In this document: one piece after another, positions 1 through 5,228 of the stretch | Layout of the letters: every line of letters begins with the position of its first letter | Position numbering within the stretch: position 1 is the stretch's first letter | Assembly: GCA_030597965.1 (NCBI GenBank) | Contig: JAUVQU010000172.1 | Span: 1-5,228, forward strand | Reading direction: 5' to 3' | DNA from: Cellvibrionaceae bacterium | GTDB taxonomy: Bacteria; Pseudomonadota; Gammaproteobacteria; Pseudomonadales; Cellvibrionaceae | Length of the DNA: 5,228 bases | Made by a program: the position numbers and the translations under genes | The notes under the pieces: generated by a model | The model's database searches: none | Seen by the model: the letters and a program-made list of their open reading frames with translations, nothing else | What the model was told of the DNA's origin: nothing

Positions 1-95
1 ACCAGCTTCCAGCCGATATAGAGTACGATTAGGGCGAACAGTAATTGCGGGGCGTAAGCCATGATGGCGTCCTGAATGGCTTCGAGTATTTCCAT
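1..95 (-). CDS. Probable MscS-family mechanosensitive channel, N-terminal fragment
   Basis: The reading frame starts at the ATG complementary to 93-95 and runs off the left edge, so only 31 full codons are visible. The peptide begins MEILEAIQDAIMAYAPQLL and continues into a hydrophobic stretch (about residues 14-29) with an IGW turn. This amphipathic-then-hydrophobic pattern, including the YAPQLL and IGW elements, is typical of the first membrane helix of small MscS channels. Those are inner-membrane heptamers that release solutes on hypo-osmotic shock. An AAGGA ribosome binding site (complement of 101-105) lies 5 nt before the ATG and supports this start. The gene is divergent from metY. The pore helix and beta domain that would prove the family are outside the window. 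Another small membrane protein remains possible. Confidence 0.55.
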   Translation of the reverse strand, partial: MEILEAIQDAIMAYAPQLLFALIVLYIGWKL

Positions 96-267
96 GAGAA
101 TCCTTGTTATTGTTAGCGGATAAAAAATCGATGATAGCCGCAAATAAATTTTTCGACTAGCGCTTTGCGACACTTTAGAAAGGTTATTGGATTGATGAAG
201 CCTTTGTAGTCGCGGTCTATTTAGGCTACTTTCCCGTCATGAATAATGATCTTAACGAGGTAAAGGA
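96..267. other. Divergent intergenic region between the mscS-like gene and metY
   Basis: This 172-bp spacer must hold the promoters for both divergent genes. For the leftward gene, a TATCAT hexamer (complement of 131-136) is a possible -10, but I see only a 3/6 match (TAGTCG) at the -35 distance. An imperfect inverted repeat, GCGGATA (116-122) against TAGCCGC (135-141), surrounds that element and could be an operator or chance. I looked for tandem MetJ boxes (AGACGTCT type), a MetR palindrome (TGAA-N5-TTCA) and a SAM riboswitch and found none, so any methionine control of metY is not evident here. Confidence 0.5.
192..221 (+). promoter_or_regulatory. Weak candidate sigma-70 promoter for metY
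   Basis: TTGATG (192-197) and TCTATT (216-221) each match the sigma-70 consensus at 4 of 6 positions and are separated by 18 nt. Transcription would start near 228 and leave a leader of about 40 nt before the metY ATG. The match is poor, and an activator-dependent promoter elsewhere in the spacer is equally possible. Confidence 0.22.
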
Positions 268-1542
268 ATGAAACTTGAAACTATTGCGTTGCACGCGGGC
301 TACGATGGCGACCCAGCCACTAATGCGGCAACGACTCCGATTTACCAAACCACCTCCTACACATTCGATAATACCCAGCACGGAGCTGACCTGTTCGACC
401 TGAAGGTGCAGGGCAATATCTATACGCGGATTATGAATCCAACGACCAATGTTCTGGAGCAGCGCTTGGCTGCAATAGAGGGCGGTATTGGTGCCTTGGC
501 GGTGGCTTCCGGTATGGCGGCCATTACCTATGCCATCGAGGCGATTGCAGAGGTGGGCAGCAATATTGTCAGTACCTCCCAGTTGTATGGCGGCACCTAC
601 AACTTGTTCGCACACACCTTCCCTCGCAAGGGTATTGAGACTCGCTTTGTCAGTGGCGATGATTTTGACGCGCTGGAATCATCTATTGATGCCAATACCA
701 AGGCGCTGTTCTGTGAGTCTATCGGTAATCCTGCCGGGAATATTGTTGATATTAAACGTTGGGCGGATATTGCGCATAAGCATGGCGTGCCGTTAATTGT
801 AGATAACACCGTGGCGACTCCCGTGCTGTGCAAGCCGTTTGAGCTGGGTGCTGACATTGTGGTGCATTCACTGACGAAATACATTGGTGGCCACGGTACA
901 ACTATTGGTGGAGCCATTATTGACTCGGGTAAGTTTGACTGGGCGGCACAAAAGGACCGCTTTGCGGTGATGAACGAGCCTGACCCTTCTTACCACGGTG
1001 TGGTGTATACCGAGGCGCTGGGTGAAGCGGCGTATATTGGTCGTTGTCGAGTGGTACCGTTACGTAACACCGGCGCGGCCTTGTCTCCTCATAGCGCTTT
1101 CTTGTTGATGCAGGGTTTGGAAACTTTGGCCCTGAGGATGGAGCGGCATTGTGAGAACGCCGAAAGCGTGGCGGCTTATTTGAGTGAGTGCCCACAGGTA
1201 AAATGGGTGAACTATGCGACCTTACCCAGTAGCCCATACAACGCGCTGTGTCAGTCTGTTACTGGCGGCAAGGCTTCCGGCATTTTGAGCTTTGGGATCG
1301 CGGGTGGCCAAGAAGCGGGCGCTAAGTTTATTGATGCGCTGCAATTGATTCTGCGTTTGGTCAATATCGGTGACGCCAAGTCCTTGGCTTGCCACCCTGC
1401 GACCACGACACACCGTCAGTTGGGGCCGGATGAGTTGGCTTCTGCGGGAGTGAGTGAAGAAATGGTGCGACTGTCGATTGGTATCGAACATATTGACGAC
1501 ATCCTGGCGGACATCGAACAGGCGTTGGCTGCGGCTAAATAA
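268..1542 (+). CDS. metY: O-acetylhomoserine sulfhydrylase (O-acetylhomoserine aminocarboxypropyltransferase)
   Basis: This is a cytosolic PLP enzyme of the Cys/Met metabolism family (fold type I). It makes homocysteine and acetate from O-acetyl-L-homoserine and sulfide, the direct-sulfhydrylation route to methionine. It has 424 residues, the usual MetY length and longer than typical MetZ or MetB proteins (about 400 or less). Visible family residues include Tyr52-Thr-Arg54 (IYTRIMNPT, contacts the PLP phosphate of the partner subunit), Ser81-Gly-Met, Tyr107 (LYGG, stacks on the PLP ring), Asp179 (VDN, binds the pyridine nitrogen), the Schiff-base Lys204 in SLTKYIGGHG, the MetY-type insertion NEPDPSYHGVVY (236-247), LACHPATTTH (373-382) and Arg401 (RLSIGIE, binds the substrate carboxylate). 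A GAGG at 257-260 sits 7 nt before the ATG, and the MKLETIALHAGY start matches the family. It stands alone, with no met or cys gene beside it, and ends at the terminator shared with rho. Some family members also accept O-acetylserine; the sequence cannot exclude that. Confidence 0.94.
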   Translation: MKLETIALHAGYDGDPATNAATTPIYQTTSYTFDNTQHGADLFDLKVQGNIYTRIMNPTTNVLEQRLAAIEGGIGALAVASGMAAITYAIEAIAEVGSNIVSTSQLYGGTYNLFAHTFPRKGIETRFVSGDDFDALESSIDANTKALFCESIGNPAGNIVDIKRWADIAHKHGVPLIVDNTVATPVLCKPFELGADIVVHSLTKYIGGHGTTIGGAIIDSGKFDWAAQKDRFAVMNEPDPSYHGVVYTEALGEAAYIGRCRVVPLRNTGAALSPHSAFLLMQGLETLALRMERHCENAESVAAYLSECPQVKWVNYATLPSSPYNALCQSVTGGKASGILSFGIAGGQEAGAKFIDALQLILRLVNIGDAKSLACHPATTTHRQLGPDELASAGVSEEMVRLSIGIEHIDDILADIEQALAAAK

Positions 1543-1616
1543 AAGGCGTTTATGTCTGGAATGTTCGCTTGCCCTGCTGGCGAATTGTTTCGAAGTATCA
1601 AAAGGAATCACCCAAT

Positions 1617-1643
1617 AAAAAGCCCGGCACTGCCGGGCTTTTT
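1617..1643. terminator. Bidirectional intrinsic terminator between metY and rho
   Basis: A perfect inverted repeat pairs 1617-1629 with 1631-1643. The core is a 7-bp all-GC stem, GCCCGGC (1622-1628) with GCCGGGC (1632-1638), closing on the 3-nt loop ACT. It is flanked by AAAAA (1617-1621) and TTTTT (1639-1643), so both RNA strands form a GC stem followed by a U tract. It lies 74 nt after the metY stop codon and 22 nt after the rho stop codon, and should end both convergent transcripts. Confidence 0.93.
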
Positions 1644-1652
1644 ATTCAGCGA

Positions 1653-1668
1653 TAACTCTAGAGAGTTA
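1653..1668. repeat. Short inverted repeat overlapping the rho stop codon
   Basis: TAACTC (1653-1658) and GAGTTA (1663-1668) form perfect 6-bp arms around TAGA. The right arm contains the complement of the rho stop codon (1666-1668). With weak arms and no T tract it is unlikely to terminate alone. It may form a small hairpin at the end of the rho message or be chance. Confidence 0.4.
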
Positions 1669-2925
1669 CTTGCGCTTCATCGACAAGAAGAACTCGTCGT
1701 TGGTCTTGTGGTCTTTCAATCTGTCGGTCAAGAACTCAGTGGCGCTGGTGTCTTCCATGTCGTGCAATAGCTTGCGTAAAATCCACACACGCTGCATTTC
1801 GTCTTCTTTCATTAGAAGGTCTTCACGACGGGTGCCGGACTTGCGGATATTGATCGCAGGGTAGACGCGCCTCTCGGCCATTTTACGGTCAAGGTGTATT
1901 TCCTGGTTGCCGGTACCTTTAAATTCTTCGTAGATGACTTCGTCCATCTTCGAACCGGTCTCGACCAGTGCGGTAGCGATGATGGACAGGCTGCCACCTT
2001 CTTCGATGTTTCGTGCAGCACCAAAGAAACGCTTTGGGCGCTCAAGGGCGTGGGCGTCTACACCACCGGTTAATACTTTACCGGACGATGGCACGATGGT
2101 GTTGTAGGCACGAGCCAAGCGGGTAATCGAGTCGAGAAGGATGATAACGTCTTTCTTGTGTTCAACCAGGCGCTTGGCTTTTTCAATAACCATCTCAGCA
2201 ACTTGTACGTGACGTGATGGCGGCTCATCAAATGTAGAGGCAACCACTTCGCCGCGAACGGAGCGCTGCATTTCGGTAACTTCTTCCGGGCGTTCGTCGA
2301 TCAGTAACACGATCAGATGACACTCGGGATTGTTGCGGGTAATCGCCTGAGCGATATTCTGCATCATGATGGTTTTACCGGCTTTTGGCGGTGCAACGAT
2401 CAAACCACGCTGGCCTTTTCCGATTGGGGCAACCAAATCGATGATGCGGCCCGTTAAATCTTCCGATGAACCGTTACCAGATTCCAGAACCATACGTTCG
2501 TTCGGGAACAGCGGCGTGAGGTTTTCAAACAGGATTTTATTCTTGGCATGCTCAGGCTTATCGTAGTTGATCTGGTCAACTTTGAGCATGGCAAAGTAGC
2601 GTTCGCCGTCTTTAGGGGGGCGTATCTTGCCAGAAATAGTGTCGCCCGTGCGCAGGTTAAAGCGGCGTATTTGGCTGGGAGAGACATATATATCATCTGG
2701 GCCGGCTAAGTATGAGCCTTCGGCCGATCGCAGGAACCCGAAACCGTCCTGTAGGATTTCTAAAACACCATCGCCGTAAATATCTTCACCGCTTTTCGCG
2801 TGCCGTCTGAGGATATTGAAGATGATGTCTTGTTTGCGGGAGCGCGCCATGTTTTCCATGCCCATTTCTTTCGCGAGTGCGATGAGGACTTCAATGGGCT
2901 TGGTTTTCAGATCGGTAAGATTCAT
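1666..2925 (-). CDS. rho: Transcription termination factor Rho
   Basis: Rho is a hexameric RNA-dependent ATPase and helicase that binds C-rich unstructured RNA and releases RNA polymerase at factor-dependent terminators. The protein is 419 residues, the E. coli length, and its key residues fall at the E. coli positions. It has an N-terminal helical domain (about 1-47) and a cold-shock-like RNA-binding domain with the RNP1 motif DGFGFLR (60-66). The RecA-type motor has Walker A APPKAGKT (178-185, Lys184/Thr185), catalytic Glu211 in LLIDERPEE, Walker B ending at Asp265 (IILLDS), the Q-loop region near 278-290, the R-loop with Lys326 (GSKMDE) and the arginine finger Arg366 (SGTRRED). There is no large N-terminal insertion. 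The MNLTDLKTKP start matches family members, although no clear Shine-Dalgarno sequence precedes it. It lies downstream of trxA on the same strand, a conserved pairing, and converges on metY. Confidence 0.98.
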   Translation of the reverse strand: MNLTDLKTKPIEVLIALAKEMGMENMARSRKQDIIFNILRRHAKSGEDIYGDGVLEILQDGFGFLRSAEGSYLAGPDDIYVSPSQIRRFNLRTGDTISGKIRPPKDGERYFAMLKVDQINYDKPEHAKNKILFENLTPLFPNERMVLESGNGSSEDLTGRIIDLVAPIGKGQRGLIVAPPKAGKTIMMQNIAQAITRNNPECHLIVLLIDERPEEVTEMQRSVRGEVVASTFDEPPSRHVQVAEMVIEKAKRLVEHKKDVIILLDSITRLARAYNTIVPSSGKVLTGGVDAHALERPKRFFGAARNIEEGGSLSIIATALVETGSKMDEVIYEEFKGTGNQEIHLDRKMAERRVYPAINIRKSGTRREDLLMKEDEMQRVWILRKLLHDMEDTSATEFLTDRLKDHKTNDEFFLSMKRK

Positions 2926-3010
2926 AGGACGGGGTCAACTTTATTTGAATAAGAGTTAGAAGTTGGTGTTATAGAAATTAAAAAATAACGAAGTGTATTC
3001 AGTGTTAAAC

Positions 3011-3038
3011 ATTGTTTTTCAACCATTACTCATGTCAA
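3011..3038 (-). promoter_or_regulatory. Candidate sigma-70 promoter of rho
   Basis: On the minus strand a consensus -35 TTGACA (complement of 3033-3038) is followed, after a 16-nt spacer, by AACAAT (complement of 3011-3016), which matches the -10 consensus at 4 of 6. Transcription would start near 3004, giving a leader of about 79 nt before the rho ATG at 2925. The perfect -35 is the main support. The downstream leader is A/T-rich. Confidence 0.45.
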
Positions 3039-3080
3039 AAATGCCCACAGAGGCGAAATAGCTCAATATCAATTTGATGC

Positions 3081-3180
3081 TCAGGTGTGGAGTATTTTTG
3101 GATTCAAGGACAGAGAATTGGTGAATGTGTTTCAGGAGCGCGAAAGGTATTGGGCGGTGCTGAAACTGCATAGTGGGTCA
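3081..3180 (-). promoter_or_regulatory. C-rich, G-poor stretch resembling a Rho utilisation (rut) site
   Basis: Counting this 100-nt stretch on the transcribed (minus-sense) strand gives 36 C and 11 G, a strong C-over-G excess of the kind Rho prefers in unstructured RNA. It contains many pyrimidine-C dinucleotides. It lies after the trxA hairpin and before the candidate rho promoter, so it would be present in RNA that reads through from trxA. The likely effect, inferred, is Rho-dependent termination of such readthrough and thereby feedback control of rho. Confidence 0.4.
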
Positions 3181-3210
3181 AGTATAGCGACACAATCGCG
3201 GTGGTGCAAA

Positions 3211-3257
3211 ATTAAATCACCCTATCGAAAGTTTAAGCCGTCGCAGGGTGATTTAAT
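3211..3257 (-). terminator. Hairpin after trxA, probable terminator
   Basis: Perfect 13-bp arms (3211-3223 and 3245-3257, sequences ATTAAATCACCCT and AGGGTGATTTAAT) surround a 21-nt loop. On the trxA-sense strand the hairpin begins 2 nt after the TAA stop, and the descending arm ends in TTTAAT followed by TTT. The GC part of the stem is only about 5 bp and the loop is large, so termination may be partial. It could also protect the trxA message from 3' exonucleases. Confidence 0.65.
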
Positions 3258-3259
3258 GT

Positions 3260-3580
3260 TTAAAGGTTGGCTTCTACAAACTCGATCAACTGCTGCTTAG
3301 ACAGAGCGCCAACTTTGGTCGCTTCGGCGTTGCCGCCTTTGAATATGATCAATGTTGGGATGCCGCGGATGTTAAATTTCCCTGGAGTTTCAGGGTTAGC
3401 ATCAACGTCCATCTTACAAACTTTGATCTTGCCGGCGTATTCTTCGGCAAGCTCAGTCAGAATAGGGGCGATCATTTTGCATGGACCACACCATTCTGCC
3501 CAGTAATCTACTAGTACGGGGCCATTGGCGTTTAATACTTCTGCTTCAAAAGTGGCATCAGTGACCTGAACGATGCTCAT
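3260..3580 (-). CDS. trxA: Thioredoxin 1
   Basis: This is a cytosolic dithiol-disulfide carrier that is reduced by thioredoxin reductase and passes electrons to ribonucleotide reductase, methionine sulfoxide reductases and other targets. The 106-residue protein is a single thioredoxin fold of normal length. It shows the active site WCGPCK with Cys31 and Cys34, the buried Asp25 (VDYWAEW) that tunes the thiol pKa, and the cis-proline Pro75 in RGIPT. There is an additional Cys55 (KVCKMDVD) outside the active site. GGAG (complement of 3588-3591) lies 7 nt before the ATG. No signal peptide is present. It is followed by a hairpin and then rho on the same strand, and is divergent from the membrane-flavoprotein gene at 3844. 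Confidence 0.97.
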   Translation of the reverse strand: MSIVQVTDATFEAEVLNANGPVLVDYWAEWCGPCKMIAPILTELAEEYAGKIKVCKMDVDANPETPGKFNIRGIPTLIIFKGGNAEATKVGALSKQQLIEFVEANL

Positions 3581-3843
3581 AATTTATCTCCAAGGGTATG
3601 TCTCGCCGTCATTGGCTTCTGTTGTGAGGGGCTAATAATATAGGCGCGACATAAAATCACAAGTCTCTTCGAGCAATTGTTGCAATAGGCTGAAGCTATA
3701 AGCCGCCTGATTGATTAAAAATTGATGTTTGGGTGGTTTAAAGGCGTGTTCTCAATGTATAACTGGGTTCATAGCAGGAACTATTCCTCAGCCACCCGGC
3801 TCCAAGTAGCAGTTAATCAGCCCCTTTATCCATTGGTTTTAGT
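3581..3843. other. Divergent intergenic region between trxA and the membrane-flavoprotein gene
   Basis: This 263-bp spacer contains the candidate trxA promoter on the left. For the rightward gene the best -10 is TATAAC (3758-3763), without a convincing -35 at normal spacing. A small palindromic element, GCAA (3673-3676) and TTGC (3680-3683), and a direct repeat of ATTGAT around 3710-3726 are seen but not assignable. No small gene or RNA gene is recognisable. I could not match an OxyR or SoxR operator by eye. Confidence 0.5.
3635..3662 (-). promoter_or_regulatory. Candidate sigma-70 promoter of trxA
   Basis: On the minus strand TTGTGA (complement of 3657-3662, 4 of 6 consensus) is followed after 16 nt by TATTAT (complement of 3635-3640, 5 of 6 consensus). 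Transcription would begin near 3628, leaving a leader of about 48 nt to the trxA ATG, which has a good Shine-Dalgarno sequence. Confidence 0.45.
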
Positions 3844-5228
3844 ATGAAAAAAATACTGGTTCTCCTTTTTCTTGCCGTTATTGCCACGAGCTATTGGCTT
3901 TACTGTGGTGAGAGCGCTTGTGAACAATGGCTCTCGATTGAATTTTGGCAAGGTATCGTGGCTGAGAATCGTCAGCAGGCCAGCGTGACATTTATGTTGG
4001 TTTATATCGTGGTGACCGCGCTTTCTCTGCCTTTTGCGGCGGCTTTAACTCTGCTTGGGGGTGCGGTATTTGGTTTCGGCTGGGGGCTGTTGCTAATTTC
4101 CTTTGCCAGCTCCATTGGCGCAACATTAGCTTTTTTGTTGTCGCGTACTTTATTGCGCGATTGGGTAGAGGCACGCTTAGGGCGGCATCTAAAATCGATT
4201 AATGAGGGTGTAAGCAAGGATGGCGCCAGTTACCTTTTCAGTCTGCGGTTGGTGCCGCTGTTTCCATTTTTTGTGATCAATGCCGTATTTGGCCTCACCA
4301 AGATGCGAGCATGGACCTTTTATTGGGTGAGCCAACTGGGGATGTTGGCGGGTACCGCCGTCTATGTGAATGCCGGTGCTGAGCTGGGAGCTATAGAAGA
4401 GCTGTCGGCCAAGGGTATTCTGACGCCGAATCTATTGGGTGCCTTTCTGCTGTTGGCACTGTTTCCGTATATATTGAAGTTCTTCATGCGTCGCCGAGAG
4501 TTGCGCAAACGTTATGCCTCTTTTACCAAACCGGCCCAATTCGATAACAACATTGTTGTTATTGGTGCAGGCAGCGGTGGTTTGGTCAGCGCTTTCATTG
4601 CCGCAGCGGTAAAGGCCAAGGTGACGTTAATCGAGCGCGACAAAATGGGTGGTGATTGCCTCAACACCGGTTGTGTTCCCAGTAAAGCACTGCTGCGTTC
4701 GGCATCGGTGCATGCCACTATGCGGCGTGCTAAAGAATTTGGATTGAGATTGCCCTGCAAGCCTACCGTCAATTTTCCAGAGGTAATGGGGCGCGTGCAG
4801 CAGATAATTACTGATATTGAACCCCATGATTCTGTTGAACGCTATCATTCGTTGGGGGTGAAATGTGTCCATGGCGATGCCAAAATTATCTCGCCCTGGG
4901 AAGTGCAGGTGGGCGAGAAAGTTCTGACCACTAAGAATATTATTATTGCCGCTGGAGCACGTCCCGCGGTGCCGAATATTCCAGGGCTTGAGGACGTTGG
5001 ATACCTGACCTCGGATACAGTATGGGCGTTGACGGAACAGCCTGGGCGTTTGTTGGTGTTAGGCGCGGGCCCCATTGGCTGCGAATTGGCACAGGCTTTT
5101 GCGCGATTGGGAACAGAGGTGTCGTTGGTCACTCGCGCTCAACGTATTATGCCAAGAGAGGATGCCGATATTGTTGCGGTGGTGCATACACGCTTGGTAT
5201 CTGAAGGGCTAAACATTTATAGCCAGTG
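3844..5228 (+). CDS. TVP38/TMEM64 membrane domain fused to FAD-dependent pyridine-nucleotide-disulfide oxidoreductase (3' end outside window)
   Basis: One uninterrupted frame of 461 codons runs from ATG 3844 to the window edge. Residues 1-215 are a VTT/SNARE-associated (DedA-like) membrane domain: hydrophobic segments lie near 4-20, 50-79, 80-100, 130-150, 158-178 and 199-214, with the family elements GGAVFGFG (72-79) and LRLVPLFPFF (134-143). A basic linker (RRRELRKR, 216-223) suggests the next domain is cytoplasmic. From about 235 a class I flavoprotein disulfide reductase begins, with FAD motif GAGSGG (241-246), Glu264 for the ribose, redox pair Cys272/Cys277 in GGDCLNTGCVPSKAL (269-283), the second FAD motif AAGARP (369-374) and the NAD(P) motif GAGPIG (407-412). 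It resembles mercuric reductase or dihydrolipoamide dehydrogenase, but I see no N-terminal heavy-metal domain and the substrate is unknown. Thr430-Arg431 after the nucleotide-binding fold favour NADPH (inferred). The C-terminal dimer domain is beyond the window. The in-frame stop at 3814 and the lack of another start support ATG 3844, despite a weak ribosome site. Confidence 0.9.
   Translation, partial: MKKILVLLFLAVIATSYWLYCGESACEQWLSIEFWQGIVAENRQQASVTFMLVYIVVTALSLPFAAALTLLGGAVFGFGWGLLLISFASSIGATLAFLLSRTLLRDWVEARLGRHLKSINEGVSKDGASYLFSLRLVPLFPFFVINAVFGLTKMRAWTFYWVSQLGMLAGTAVYVNAGAELGAIEELSAKGILTPNLLGAFLLLALFPYILKFFMRRRELRKRYASFTKPAQFDNNIVVIGAGSGGLVSAFIAAAVKAKVTLIERDKMGGDCLNTGCVPSKALLRSASVHATMRRAKEFGLRLPCKPTVNFPEVMGRVQQIITDIEPHDSVERYHSLGVKCVHGDAKIISPWEVQVGEKVLTTKNIIIAAGARPAVPNIPGLEDVGYLTSDTVWALTEQPGRLLVLGAGPIGCELAQAFARLGTEVSLVTRAQRIMPREDADIVAVVHTRLVSEGLNIYSQ

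Larger units (their letters stand above)
2926..3259 (-). other. trxA-rho intergenic region (rho leader)
   Basis: This 334-bp stretch has no recognisable protein gene. Read on the rho-sense (minus) strand it holds, in order, the trxA terminal hairpin (3211-3257), a C-rich and G-poor stretch (about 3081-3180), a candidate promoter (3011-3038), and an A/T-rich leader of roughly 80 nt before the rho ATG. A TATAAC hexamer (complement of 2968-2973) closer to rho lacks a plausible -35. In E. coli the equivalent region contains the rhoL leader peptide gene and is a site of Rho autoregulation. No rhoL-like peptide is recognisable here. Confidence 0.6.

Noticed and set aside
96..267. SAM riboswitch, MetJ or MetR control site upstream of metY
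   Set aside because: No tandem AGACGTCT-like boxes, no TGAA-N5-TTCA palindrome and no long structured leader are visible; the likely leader is short.
226..615. Long minus-strand open frame opposite the start of metY (also others opposite metY at 597-917, 917-1237 and 1222-1611)
   Set aside because: All are antisense to the well-supported metY coding frame, and their translations show no recognisable domain.
1552..1770. Plus-strand 72-codon open frame between metY and rho
   Set aside because: It runs through the shared terminator and then antisense into the conserved end of rho, has no ribosome binding site, and shows no protein-like features.
3085..3300. Plus-strand 71-codon open frame crossing the trxA-rho spacer
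   Set aside because: It overlaps the end of trxA in antisense, crosses the inverted repeat at 3211-3257, and has no recognisable similarity or clear ribosome site at its start.
4845..5132. Minus-strand open frames opposite the membrane-flavoprotein gene (also 3992-4217 and 4512-4872)
   Set aside because: The plus-strand frame carries clear FAD, redox and NAD(P) motifs across these positions, so these are shadow frames.
4540..5228. Mercuric reductase (merA) assignment for the flavoprotein half
   Set aside because: The CxxxxC region resembles MerA, but there is no N-terminal heavy-metal-binding domain, no mer genes are nearby, and the C-terminal cysteine pair needed for mercury handling is outside the window.
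1..5228. Mobile element, CRISPR array, tRNA or defence system
   Set aside because: No transposase, integrase, terminal repeats, regularly spaced repeats or tRNA-like cloverleaf were seen; the genes are core housekeeping or widely distributed families.

Overview
The window looks like ordinary chromosomal DNA from a gammaproteobacterium, possibly a marine Pseudomonas/Cellvibrio-type lineage. Three observations suggest this. The transcription terminator Rho has exactly the E. coli length and residue numbering. The order trxA then rho on one strand is the conserved gammaproteobacterial arrangement. The G+C content is moderate. The genus cannot be fixed from the sequence alone. No mobile element, CRISPR array, tRNA or rRNA is visible.

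Layout from left to right. Positions 1-95 (minus) hold the first 31 codons of a small membrane protein that resembles the N-terminus of an MscS-type mechanosensitive channel. A 172-bp divergent spacer follows. metY (268-1542, plus) encodes O-acetylhomoserine sulfhydrylase. It converges on rho (1666-2925, minus), and the two share a symmetric, bidirectional intrinsic terminator at 1617-1643. Upstream of rho lies a 334-bp gap (2926-3259). It contains a candidate rho promoter, a strongly C-rich and G-poor stretch on the rho-sense strand that looks like a Rho utilisation site, and a 13-bp perfect inverted repeat directly after the trxA stop codon. trxA (3260-3580, minus) encodes thioredoxin 1. A 263-bp divergent spacer separates it from a large gene on the plus strand. 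That gene starts at 3844 and stays open to the window edge at 5228. It fuses an N-terminal TVP38/TMEM64 (VTT, DedA-like) membrane domain to a C-terminal pyridine-nucleotide-disulfide oxidoreductase.

How the genes relate: metY makes homocysteine from sulfide and O-acetylhomoserine. Thioredoxin supplies dithiol reducing power. The fusion protein carries its own CxxxxC flavoprotein redox centre next to a membrane. trxA and the fusion gene are divergent neighbours, so a redox link is possible but is only inferred from position. The most useful points for a second look are the membrane-flavoprotein fusion, with a cysteine pair just after its first membrane helix, and the rut-like leader between trxA and rho, which suggests Rho autoregulation. 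I see no convincing evidence of an undescribed multi-gene system.
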